This document shows positions 7,957 to 15,218 of a DNA stretch of 53,959 nucleotides, piece by piece (the first letter of the stretch is position 1; every line of letters begins with the position of its first letter). Below the pieces are notes generated by a model. The model did no database searches. It worked only from the letters and a program-made list of their open reading frames with translations, and was not told the origin of the DNA. Origin of the DNA: Chromatiales bacterium (lineage in GTDB: Bacteria; Pseudomonadota; Gammaproteobacteria; Xanthomonadales; SZUA-36); NCBI GenBank assembly GCA_024640025.1, contig JAHEFT010000151.1, positions 1 to 53,959 on the forward strand. The letters are read 5' to 3'. The translations under genes and the position numbers were made by a program.

Positions 7957-8150
7957 GTGCGGGCGGCTGAAGATTTATAAAGAACAGGGTGCACGGTTTG
8001 CCAAGTGGCGCGAGGTTTACCCCATTGATACTTATAATCCAATGACCCTGGGGGTCAAGGCCAATGCCGAGGTTTTGGCGCGCTATGCACCGCTGCTGCG
8101 TTTGCCTCGAGCACACCATCCTCAAACCAAGTATGGTGACACCCGGCAAG
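7957..8150 (+). pseudogene. Class I fructose-bisphosphate aldolase remnant
   Basis: Two separated blocks of a class I aldolase survive in different frames. The first reads EQGARFAKWREVYPID and then ANAEVLARYAPLL; AKWR contains a conserved barrel lysine of this family. After a frame change the second reads LEHTILKPSMVTPGK, matching the LEGTLLKPNMVTPG block that normally lies about 40 residues further on. The segment between them, the start and the C-terminal half are gone. The N-ATPase remnants lie 1 kb upstream, so the whole stretch is decaying. Confidence 0.8.
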
Positions 8151-8260
8151 GGCAGAATGCGGGGAGTATTCTCTCGCCATGTCCCGGATGACAAACAAAG
8201 GGCCAGACCTCCGAATGGATGCCTGGCTCCTTCGTTATCCAGATTGCTATTTTATGTCGT

Positions 8261-8674
8261 CTATTTCTTCGCCGGAGCTTTCTTTCTAGCCGGAGCTTTC
8301 TTCTTGGCCGGAGCTTTCTTCTTGGCCGGAGCTTTCTTCTTGGCCGGAGCTTTCTTCTTAGCCGGAGCTTTCTTCTTAGTCGGAGCTTTCTTCTTAGCCG
8401 GAGCTTTCTTCTTAGCCGGAGCTTTCTTCCTGGCTGGAGCTTTCTTCTTGGCTGGAGCAGCTTTCGGCTTAAGAGCCGCCAACTGTTTCTTCAGTTTTGC
8501 GACTTCAGCAGTTGCCTTCTTTGTCGCTGTGTCGAGTGCCTTTTTCAGCGAATCGATTTCTTTCTTGTGGTTGGCTTTGAGTGATTCAATGTCCTTATGT
8601 GCGGCTGAACCAATCTTGTTGAGGGTTGATTTTACTTTCGATGCTGCTGTCTTCTTACTCGTTTTACTGGCCAT
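8261..8674 (-). CDS. Histone H1-like protein with KKKAPA repeats
   Basis: 137 residues, highly basic. The N-terminal half (1–~68) is a Lys/Ala-rich helix with a heptad-like stretch (DIESLKANHKKEIDSLKKAL) that could form a coiled coil. The C-terminal half is about eleven tandem copies of a KKKAPA hexapeptide, as in the tail of AlgP/AlgR3 and histone H1-like proteins, which bind DNA through their basic tails. A GGAGG sequence precedes the ATG. It is monocistronic. Copy number in the tail may vary between strains because the DNA is a near-perfect 18-bp repeat. A nucleoid role is inferred. Confidence 0.85.
   Translation of the reverse strand: MASKTSKKTAASKVKSTLNKIGSAAHKDIESLKANHKKEIDSLKKALDTATKKATAEVAKLKKQLAALKPKAAPAKKKAPARKKAPAKKKAPAKKKAPTKKKAPAKKKAPAKKKAPAKKKAPAKKKAPARKKAPAKK
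8271..8450. repeat. Ten 18-bp tandem repeats
   Basis: Ten consecutive in-frame copies of GCCGGAGCTTTCTTCTTG (plus-strand reading), varying at 0–3 positions, with a partial eleventh copy from 8451. They encode the KKKAPA tail of the histone-like protein, and the unit size is a multiple of three, so slippage would keep frame. Confidence 0.95.
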
Positions 8675-8859
8675 GTGAAAACCTCCGCAATTGAATTGTC
8701 AGGTGATGCAGCAACCGAATCGGAAACATGCGGCTCGTTTGCTGCAAAAACTTTAGTACCTATGGTTGGTTAATGCAAACGTATTATGCAAAAGACAGGT
8801 GAACAGTTCATCGAAATATAATCTGTATTAGTACAAAAAGACAATATTCTGACCAATCG

Positions 8860-10092
8860 CTATTCAAGGTACGCGGAAAGCGCCTGCAAGAATGCGTATT
8901 CATCAACCCCATGCCGGTCAACCGGTTTGGGTTGCGCGCTCCACATGGCAACCACCAGATTCTTGTCGGGGTCGACAAAGACTATTTGACCAAAAATTCC
9001 GATGGCGGCATAACTGCTTCCGTGCAACGGCCACAGCATGTAGCCGTATTCTATTTCCTCGCCTGCCACCATTTTCGGTTTACTTGCTGTACCGACCCAG
9101 CCTTCGGGCAGCACCCGCTGTCCGTCAATGACGCCGTCATTGAGCAGGAACAGACCAAAACGAGCGTAATCCCGCAGCCTGGCGGACAAGCCGCTGCCGC
9201 CGATCTCCAGACCGTCCGGGGACTCGAGCCACCAGTTGGCGTTGGCTTCCATGCCCATCTTCGACCAGATTTTCTCGGACAGGTAATCGGCAACCGGCTT
9301 GCCTGTCGCCGCCCGCACGAGTGCGCCGGCGACCTGGGTCTCACCGGTGCTGTAGTTCCAAAGCGTGCCTGGTTCGGCAGCTCGTGGTAATGAGGCCATC
9401 AGATCCAGAATGGCGCCGGGCTGCTGGCCGATTTGCGCTTCCAGCATACTGCGTCTGTCTGACTCGGGGTCTGTGTACGTTTCATTCCAGGCGACCCCGG
9501 ACGTCATTTGCAGCAGGTGTTTGACGGTGACGCCGTCATACGCCGTGTCTTTGAAGCGGGGCAAGTAATTCACGATGGGGTCGTCGATGCTGGAGATATA
9601 GCCGTCCTGTATTGCCGCGCCGATCAATGTCGCAGTCATCGACTTGACGACCGACATCGACATCCAGCGTGTGTGCTCATCATTGCCCAGCAGGTATTTC
9701 TCGAACAGGATTTCGCCGCTCCGGATGACCAAAAGCCCGCTAACCCGGTTAAGCGACAGCACATCATAGAGGTCATAGGTTTTGCCATTGTCGGTGAATT
9801 TGAACTCCGTCAGCGGATGGCTGCTTTGCGGCAATGGCAGAACGGTTTCGCCACGGGCAACCACCCGGGTCGGAAACAAACGGTCTATATTGCGAAAGGT
9901 GTTGGCCTGGATATCGGGGTACAAATGGCCGTCGTAAACTTCTCGGACTGTACCGATGGGTTCGTCCGCATGGCTATAGGTCGATTCAGCAGCGCCGGCG
10001 GGTACGCTCGCTGCACAGGCAAGCATCATGGCCAGGGCCGGAAAGCCAAGGCTCATGATGCCCCGGAATAGTGTTCTTGAGTGACGCTGCAT
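8860..10092 (-). CDS. Secreted serine hydrolase, beta-lactamase (class C)/NylB family
   Basis: 410 residues. A signal peptide is followed by an AGAA cleavage region near residue 34. The SxxK nucleophile motif is SVVK at 147–150 (WMSMSVVKSM). The second motif is YST within NYSTGETQ, where class C enzymes have YxN. The C-terminal half has GYMLWPLHGS and FVDPDKNLVVAMWS. This matches periplasmic 6-aminohexanoate-dimer-hydrolase/EstB-like esterases more than true beta-lactamases; the substrate is unknown. GGGGA precedes the ATG. Its first 107 bp overlap the 3' end of the rhombosortase gene. Confidence 0.87.
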   Translation of the reverse strand: MQRHSRTLFRGIMSLGFPALAMMLACAASVPAGAAESTYSHADEPIGTVREVYDGHLYPDIQANTFRNIDRLFPTRVVARGETVLPLPQSSHPLTEFKFTDNGKTYDLYDVLSLNRVSGLLVIRSGEILFEKYLLGNDEHTRWMSMSVVKSMTATLIGAAIQDGYISSIDDPIVNYLPRFKDTAYDGVTVKHLLQMTSGVAWNETYTDPESDRRSMLEAQIGQQPGAILDLMASLPRAAEPGTLWNYSTGETQVAGALVRAATGKPVADYLSEKIWSKMGMEANANWWLESPDGLEIGGSGLSARLRDYARFGLFLLNDGVIDGQRVLPEGWVGTASKPKMVAGEEIEYGYMLWPLHGSSYAAIGIFGQIVFVDPDKNLVVAMWSAQPKPVDRHGVDEYAFLQALSAYLE

Positions 10093-10666
10093 TTTGATCC
10101 CCAGGTTGAAGACGCGTTACTTTACGCCATTGCCAGGCAACCACCAAGCCTCCGGCCAGTCCGGCCAGGTGCGACCACGCATAGGGTGGCCAGCTGATGT
10201 GCGTCAGGATGGACGTTCCCTGTGACACCTCGACCACCACTTTTACAACACAGCCCAGCGCGATGGCGATCACCAGCCAGGAACGGGTCGCCTGCCATTC
10301 CAGCCAGATCGCAACCAGCAACAAAGAGTTCAGTGCACCTGAGAGGCCGCAGTAGTAGTCCAGCTCTGCAAATGGCGTCATCAGAAGGATGCTCACTGCG
10401 GCGATGCCTGCGCCCAGCGTGGCCAGCAGGAGCAGGCGCGAGCGGTGTTCGATGAGTGTACCCAGGACCACGAGCCCCAGGCCGTTCCAGAAAAGGTGCG
10501 TTTTATCTGCATGCATGAAATGCCCGGTAAGCAGCCGCCAGGTTTCACCGCTTCTGATATTGGCGGCGTTGAAATAAAGCAATGCCGGGTCCGGCGCCAA
10601 CCCGTGCAGGGCGATCGCCGTCATCAACAGGGCGAGGGTAAAAACGGGTATTCGACGATTTTCCAT
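9986..10666 (-). CDS. rrtA: Rhombosortase
   Basis: 226 residues: an integral-membrane rhomboid-family serine protease of the rhombosortase type, which processes GlyGly-CTERM proteins at the inner membrane. The catalytic serine is in CGLSGALN (S109) and the histidine in WSHLAGL (H166). The rhomboid-type HLFWNGLGL block is at 57–65. About six hydrophobic segments end near residue 181; the last ~45 residues look non-conserved and overlap the hydrolase gene in another frame. It starts 14 bp after a terminator that ends the VIT/vWA gene, whose product carries the matching sorting signal. Confidence 0.87.
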   Translation of the reverse strand: MENRRIPVFTLALLMTAIALHGLAPDPALLYFNAANIRSGETWRLLTGHFMHADKTHLFWNGLGLVVLGTLIEHRSRLLLLATLGAGIAAVSILLMTPFAELDYYCGLSGALNSLLLVAIWLEWQATRSWLVIAIALGCVVKVVVEVSQGTSILTHISWPPYAWSHLAGLAGGLVVAWQWRKVTRLQPGDQNAASLKNTIPGHHEPWLSGPGHDACLCSERTRRRC

Positions 10667-10679
10667 GGTGTTTCCCCGG

Positions 10680-10704
10680 AAAAAGGGCAGCCCGAAGGCT
10701 GCCC
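10680..10704 (-). terminator. Terminator between VIT/vWA gene and rhombosortase
   Basis: On the minus strand GGGCAGCC–TTCG–GGCTGCCC forms a perfect 8-bp stem with a stable UUCG tetraloop, followed by five T. It lies after the VIT/vWA stop (10719) and just before the rhombosortase ATG (10666). It would lower rhombosortase expression relative to its substrate if they share a promoter. Confidence 0.88.
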
Positions 10705-10718
10705 GGTTGAAGTGGGCG

Positions 10719-12755
10719 TCAAAGCTTCCTGAAGCCGATGTGTTTCAACAGCAAAGGCAGCAGTAAAACCAGCATCCAGGGGCCGAATGCGCCGCCGCCG
10801 TTGCCATGACTCGGCCGCGTCTTTGAATACATCGGCTGGTTCTGGTCCACGCGATTGTTCCGCACGCCCTGAGCCGCGCGTTGTTCTCTGGCCAGGTGCT
10901 CCTTTTCCACGCGCGCCTTGTTGTGGCGGTTGATTCCAAGTTCATCAAAGCGCTTATCTCGCAGAACAATCATCGATGTGTAGTTGGTGACCAGTCCGTT
11001 TTCCACGGCCAGATCGGTAATGGCCTGTTCGATGTCGGCGCCTTCGCCAAAATAGTCGAGGCGGTTCTGCAGGTCCTCGATTGACGCAAAAGCCCACAGC
11101 CGGTCGATTTCCGGGTGCAGGGTCGAGATTTCCGGAAACTCGAATAGGGTGGAGTAGCGGGTGTCTTCGCCCGAGACTTTGCCGTTGATGGTCACGTTCG
11201 CCACGCCGCCCGTCCAGTAATGGCCAAAGACGATCAACTGCTGGCCCCGGTACAGGCTGCCAACGCGTTCCGGGCTGAGGTCGCCGACCTTGACGCCCGA
11301 AAAGCGGATGTCGATATCGTGCAGCGTTTCGTGGGTCAGCCTGGAGGTTGCCTCCATTAACTTGCCGGCGATATCGTCACTGTTGGATATGTTCATCGCG
11401 AAACCGTTGGAGACCTTCGCCATGCTTTCCAGCAGGGGCCGGTTTGCGCTGTTGCCCATCACGAAGGTGAACAAGCGCACGTCCTGGTTTTCAAGCAAGT
11501 CCAGGAAGTCCTTCTTTTCGGTGTACCCAAGGTTGGCGACGCCATCGGTGACCAGGATCAGTGCGCTGCTGCGGTCGGCATCCAGCAATTGCATGCCCAG
11601 ATCGAGACCGGCGAACAGGTTGGTGCCGTTGTCCGGACGGGTATTCTCCAGTGCACGGATATAGCTCTGGATGGCTTCGGGATCTGCGTTTTCAAAACCG
11701 CGGGTGACCTCGCGGGCCCGGTCATTGAACAGCACGATCCGGAACCGGTCATCGGGGTTCAGGCTGGCAAGCCCCTTGTTCACACCCTCCACCAGGCTTT
11801 GAAACTTGCCCTGCATGGAACCCGACAGGTCGAGCACGAAAACCCAATCCCGGCCTTCGGTGATCGGCGCCAGGTCATCGCCCGGGGTCAACGTCATCAT
11901 GAAGGTGCCGCGGCCGCCGGCCTGCTCTTTGAAGGTCACCAGTTCAACCGATCCGGGCAGTCCCTCGGACTGGCGCCAGTAGACCACGATATCCTGGTCG
12001 AGGCGGTGCGCGATGGCCGGCGTGGGGGCGGTATTCATCCCTTCTTCCCGGGCGCCGGTTTCATTGGCCAGCGACACTTCCCACTCGGTATCGGACAACA
12101 TCTGAATATTCGCCTGCGGGTGTTGCGGCAGGCGGAACTCGTCGATCGGCCAGGAAGAACGGAATGTCAGGTTAAAGCTGAACCGCTCCTTCACCGCATC
12201 CTGGTAGGTCCAGAATGAAAGTTTTTCCTCATCCACTCCGCCTTCTTCCAGCGGGTAGACGTAGCGGCCTATCGAAGTGTCCACGTGAACGGGCTGAATA
12301 TAGGTCAGCCGGGTACGTACGTCCTGTCCGGCGCGGACCGGGTAGACGGCAATATCGAACGTCCGGTAGCTGTCCTGTTCGGCCAGGGCCGCTTCACGGC
12401 CGTCCTGCTTTTCCGTTTCGTAGATTTCCCTGGCCCGTTCTTTTTCGATCACCTCGCCCGTCACGGGCTGCCCGTCGATCCAGTAGGTGAATTCCCCGAC
12501 GGCGGCTTTATCCGGAACCGGGAAGGAATAGATCGCCTCCAGGTCGGCGCCATTGGGGTTGTGGAACACTTGCTCGACGCTGGTGACCGCGTAGCCGTCC
12601 TCGATCACGACATCGACGTGGTGCTCGCTTATCTCGAGCGGCGGCAGGCTCGATCCGGTCGGGGTCATCAAGCCGGCCGCATCAATTGCCGGGCTCCAAA
12701 AGGCTGCATAACACATGGCAGCCAGACTCAGAACGATAGGTTTGAGGGTTCTCAT
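10719..12755 (-). CDS. VIT/vWA-domain protein with GlyGly-CTERM sorting signal
   Basis: 678 residues. A signal peptide is followed by a VIT (inter-alpha-trypsin) domain at ~40–170. A von Willebrand factor A domain has an intact MIDAS start, DLSGSMQG. The C-terminus is a textbook GlyGly-CTERM: GGG at 653–655, a hydrophobic helix at ~658–670 and basic residues at the end. Proteins of this architecture in marine proteobacteria are generally known as sortase targets ending in LPXTG; this one has no LPXTG. Its processing protease is probably the adjacent rhombosortase. Predicted role: surface or secreted adhesion or protein-binding factor. Confidence 0.9.
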   Translation of the reverse strand: MRTLKPIVLSLAAMCYAAFWSPAIDAAGLMTPTGSSLPPLEISEHHVDVVIEDGYAVTSVEQVFHNPNGADLEAIYSFPVPDKAAVGEFTYWIDGQPVTGEVIEKERAREIYETEKQDGREAALAEQDSYRTFDIAVYPVRAGQDVRTRLTYIQPVHVDTSIGRYVYPLEEGGVDEEKLSFWTYQDAVKERFSFNLTFRSSWPIDEFRLPQHPQANIQMLSDTEWEVSLANETGAREEGMNTAPTPAIAHRLDQDIVVYWRQSEGLPGSVELVTFKEQAGGRGTFMMTLTPGDDLAPITEGRDWVFVLDLSGSMQGKFQSLVEGVNKGLASLNPDDRFRIVLFNDRAREVTRGFENADPEAIQSYIRALENTRPDNGTNLFAGLDLGMQLLDADRSSALILVTDGVANLGYTEKKDFLDLLENQDVRLFTFVMGNSANRPLLESMAKVSNGFAMNISNSDDIAGKLMEATSRLTHETLHDIDIRFSGVKVGDLSPERVGSLYRGQQLIVFGHYWTGGVANVTINGKVSGEDTRYSTLFEFPEISTLHPEIDRLWAFASIEDLQNRLDYFGEGADIEQAITDLAVENGLVTNYTSMIVLRDKRFDELGINRHNKARVEKEHLAREQRAAQGVRNNRVDQNQPMYSKTRPSHGNGGGAFGPWMLVLLLPLLLKHIGFRKL

Positions 12756-12841
12756 GACATGCTCTCCTTACGGTTGGTTCACATCGGGTATCCCGGGTGG
12801 GGTACGCGGCTTACAGAACCGATAGTGGAGAGGATATCTAT

Positions 12842-12874
12842 ATATCGCAACCAATATGAGAATAGTTGCGATAT
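12842..12874. promoter_or_regulatory. Inverted repeat, probable operator of VIT/vWA gene
   Basis: ATATCGCAAC (12842–12851) is perfectly repeated in inverse as GTTGCGATAT (12865–12874) across 13 bases. It lies ~90 bp upstream of the VIT/vWA start, in an AT-rich stretch just after the regulator gene. Size and position suit a dimeric HTH regulator, most simply the one encoded next door. Confidence 0.55.
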
Positions 12875-12915
12875 GTTGGTATAAAGGTATTAAAATATAA
12901 TACTTTAGGACGTAA

Positions 12916-12940
12916 CCGCTCGTTAGTGTTTAACGAGCGG
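12916..12940 (-). terminator. Hairpin overlapping the regulator stop codon
   Basis: CCGCTCGTTA (12916–12925) and TAACGAGCGG (12931–12940) form a perfect 10-bp stem with a 5-base loop. The stop codon of the HTH gene lies in the loop and stem. No clear T tract follows on the minus strand, so this could be a weak terminator or an RNA-stability element. Confidence 0.5.
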
Positions 12941-13657
12941 CCGAAACAGACCGTATTGCCAGCCACGTAACGCCAGGACCAGGGTGGCGCCCTGCCGTTG
13001 ATGCAGATTCAACGCGGCGTCGTCGTCATTCAGCACGTCGAAATCTCTGGCAAGGCGCTTCAGTTTGCGCTGAAACTCGGCATTGCTCTGGGACGACAGC
13101 ATGCCGTTCAGCACGATCAGGCACTCATCATCAGCGCTGAATCGCGTGTTGAAAAACTCCTGGCTGATTTTTTTCTGAAAGAACGCCTGGATCGGACCGT
13201 TCTCACGCCAGCTGAAATTGGGCGCCACCAATAACCGGATGTGATTTTTGGGGAGCAGTTCGATCACCCTGAGGCGGTCGAGTTTCGCCAGGTGCCGCAC
13301 ACATTCGGTCTCGGTGATGTTGTAAAACGACACGATGTCCTCGAAGGTCCAGCGGTTGAGGACACACACTGCGATCAAAGTCAGGGTGACGTCATCGGTT
13401 ATTTCCTTCTCCTGCTCGATGGTCAGCTGCTGCAGGCGCTGCTGTTGCTCGTTCATGAGCTGGACCAGGTCGGTTATTTCCATTTCCAGCAGGTGACAGA
13501 CCCGGTCCAGGCGTTCCAGGGAGAAGCTCTGTTTCGAAAATAGCCGTTTCACGCTGGCCTCGGTCAGGCCGAGTTCGACAGCGACGTCGGCATAGGTCTT
13601 CCCCTGTACCTTCAGGGCTTTTTTCAAGGTCTTGATGAGTTCACGGGTCTGTGCCAT
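12923..13657 (-). CDS. XRE-type HTH transcriptional regulator
   Basis: 244 residues from the ATG at 13657, preceded by GGAG seven bases upstream; further upstream in-frame starts have no such site. Residues ~5–60 form a Cro/CI-type helix-turn-helix (TYADVAVELGLTEASVKRLF). The next ~180 residues resemble a second winged-helix-like segment (LNRWTFEDIVSFYNITETEC) and a sensing region of unknown ligand. It lies directly upstream of the VIT/vWA gene in the same orientation, with an inverted repeat between, so control of that gene is the simplest reading. Confidence 0.8.
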   Translation of the reverse strand: MAQTRELIKTLKKALKVQGKTYADVAVELGLTEASVKRLFSKQSFSLERLDRVCHLLEMEITDLVQLMNEQQQRLQQLTIEQEKEITDDVTLTLIAVCVLNRWTFEDIVSFYNITETECVRHLAKLDRLRVIELLPKNHIRLLVAPNFSWRENGPIQAFFQKKISQEFFNTRFSADDECLIVLNGMLSSQSNAEFQRKLKRLARDFDVLNDDDAALNLHQRQGATLVLALRGWQYGLFRPLVKH

Positions 13658-13751
13658 GACACACTCCATAAGTAGTAATAATCCATACCGCTTTAACAGC
13701 ATAGGTTGTTTGGCTTTGGTTTAGTAGCTGGATGCGATACTTTCCGGCGGC

Positions 13752-14987
13752 CTACTGCTTATCGAGCAAATAGCAAAGGGCAACGTTGTCCAGGGTAGTT
13801 CGTTCGATTGGAACCACGCCCTGGCGGCTGATGGACGGAATGTCATAGGTCAGGGTGCCCGAATTACAGGTGTCGAATTCGAGCAGGATTTCGCCGTCCG
13901 GCTCGGTGACGGGAATCGGGTAGGGTGAATCGAAGACGCCACCGGAAGTTATGTAGGCATCGAGGCCCGCGACGTTGTCCTCGTAGCCACCCTGAGCGGT
14001 AAGCCAGCGGTGCCCGGGTTCTCCCAGGATCGCCGGTGTATCGGCTGCCGGGCGCTCGGTGTCATAGGTGAACCAGGCCATGAACATTTGCCTGATCTGT
14101 GGGAACGCGACGATCAGGAAGCCCTGGCCGTCGGTTTCAGGGTTGAACCAGGCATCGTTCAGTCCGGCGTTGATGGCCATCAACGGCTCTTCGCCCAGAA
14201 TGGTGTTCACGCCATTGCAACTTTTTGAATTGTCCTGAAACTTTACTGTATCGCCGATATCGGGAATATCCGCGGTGCCGGGACCGGGCTGAAAGTCGTC
14301 GATCGGATCGATCAGCGTCACCAATGCCCGGCAATCAGCCAGCATCGGGTTAAAGCTGATATCTAGCCAGGTCTGTACCGCCTCCAGGTTGAAGAGGCTG
14401 CTGATATCAGACAGGGTTGCATTGTTGACGATACCCAGTCCGCCCGCGCGGGTAAGAGATTGCAGTCCTTCGAGGCTGGCCAGTGCAGGATTCGCGGCAA
14501 TGTGCAGGAGGGCGCCGATCCGGCTTAGGTTAGCCAGTCCGCTGATATCCGCCAGTGAGTCATTGAGGTGGATGATCAACGCGCCCTGAAGTTCCGTGAG
14601 CGCAGACAGGCCGTCCAGGTTGAGCAGGGCTGCATTGCGCTGAATCACGATCTTGTAAACAGGGTCGATTGTGACCACGGTAAGAGAGGACAGGCCGTCG
14701 ATATTGGTGAGGACGTTATTGTCTTCAATGACCAGGTTGCCCACGACCGTTTTCAATGACTGCAGACCCGCCAGGTTCGTTATATCGTCACCATTGATTT
14801 TCAATTGACCGGGCACGCGATCACAGGGTCCGTGATCCGCCTGGAAGTTGTCGACCTCCACCTGGTTGCTCAGTGTAATGTCAGAAGGATTGCAATTCTG
14901 GGCGATGGTGGTTGCAGGGAACAGTAAGGCGAAAACGAAGAATACCGTGGATAAAGCCACGGCCTGGATGGGATAATAAGCAGCCAT
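13752..14987 (-). CDS. Secreted leucine-rich-repeat protein with unnamed C-terminal domain
   Basis: 411 residues from the ATG at 14987, preceded by AGGAG; the longer upstream start lacks a site. A signal peptide ends near TTIAQN. Residues ~40–240 hold irregular repeats such as ITNLAGLQSL, LTNIDGLSSL, LADISGLANL and LASLEGLQSL, like receptor-L/LRR domains. The C-terminal ~150 residues form a separate domain with NAGLNDAWFNPETDGQGF, MFMAWFTYDTERP, GHRWLTAQGGY and FDTCNSGTLTYDIPS. I have seen that pattern as a recurrent tail on secreted proteins of some gammaproteobacteria, with no known function. A surface or secreted binding role is inferred. Confidence 0.75.
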   Translation of the reverse strand: MAAYYPIQAVALSTVFFVFALLFPATTIAQNCNPSDITLSNQVEVDNFQADHGPCDRVPGQLKINGDDITNLAGLQSLKTVVGNLVIEDNNVLTNIDGLSSLTVVTIDPVYKIVIQRNAALLNLDGLSALTELQGALIIHLNDSLADISGLANLSRIGALLHIAANPALASLEGLQSLTRAGGLGIVNNATLSDISSLFNLEAVQTWLDISFNPMLADCRALVTLIDPIDDFQPGPGTADIPDIGDTVKFQDNSKSCNGVNTILGEEPLMAINAGLNDAWFNPETDGQGFLIVAFPQIRQMFMAWFTYDTERPAADTPAILGEPGHRWLTAQGGYEDNVAGLDAYITSGGVFDSPYPIPVTEPDGEILLEFDTCNSGTLTYDIPSISRQGVVPIERTTLDNVALCYLLDKQ

Positions 14988-15218
14988 GACAAAGCTCCTG
15001 AATGAACCAGGAATCACTTTTTATCATGCGTGCGGGAGTGCTGACCCACCATGATTCAGGTCAGCACCGGTGCTGTCTTTTCAGAGCAACCTCATTAAGC
15101 GTATGCCGTCACGCGATAAAAGTCGGGTATGCCAATGGAATTGTCACCCGGTACGGCAATGACTCTAACCAGTTTCTCGTGATTTACCAGGTGGCTTTTT
15201 GATGGCGTACAATTGCGC

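Noticed and set aside
8271-8450. Tandem repeats considered as a CRISPR array
   Set aside because: Units are 18 bp with no spacers and encode protein in frame; no cas genes are present.
8064-8678. Plus-strand frame with a hydrophobic FLAGAF repeat that looks like a membrane protein
   Set aside because: It is the antisense reading of the KKKAPA repeats of the histone-like gene. Only its first part (LEHTILKPSMVTPGK) is meaningful, as an aldolase remnant.
10222-12490. Several plus-strand frames opposite rhombosortase and the VIT/vWA gene
   Set aside because: Each is antisense to a motif-supported gene and shows no domain, signal peptide or ribosome-binding site.
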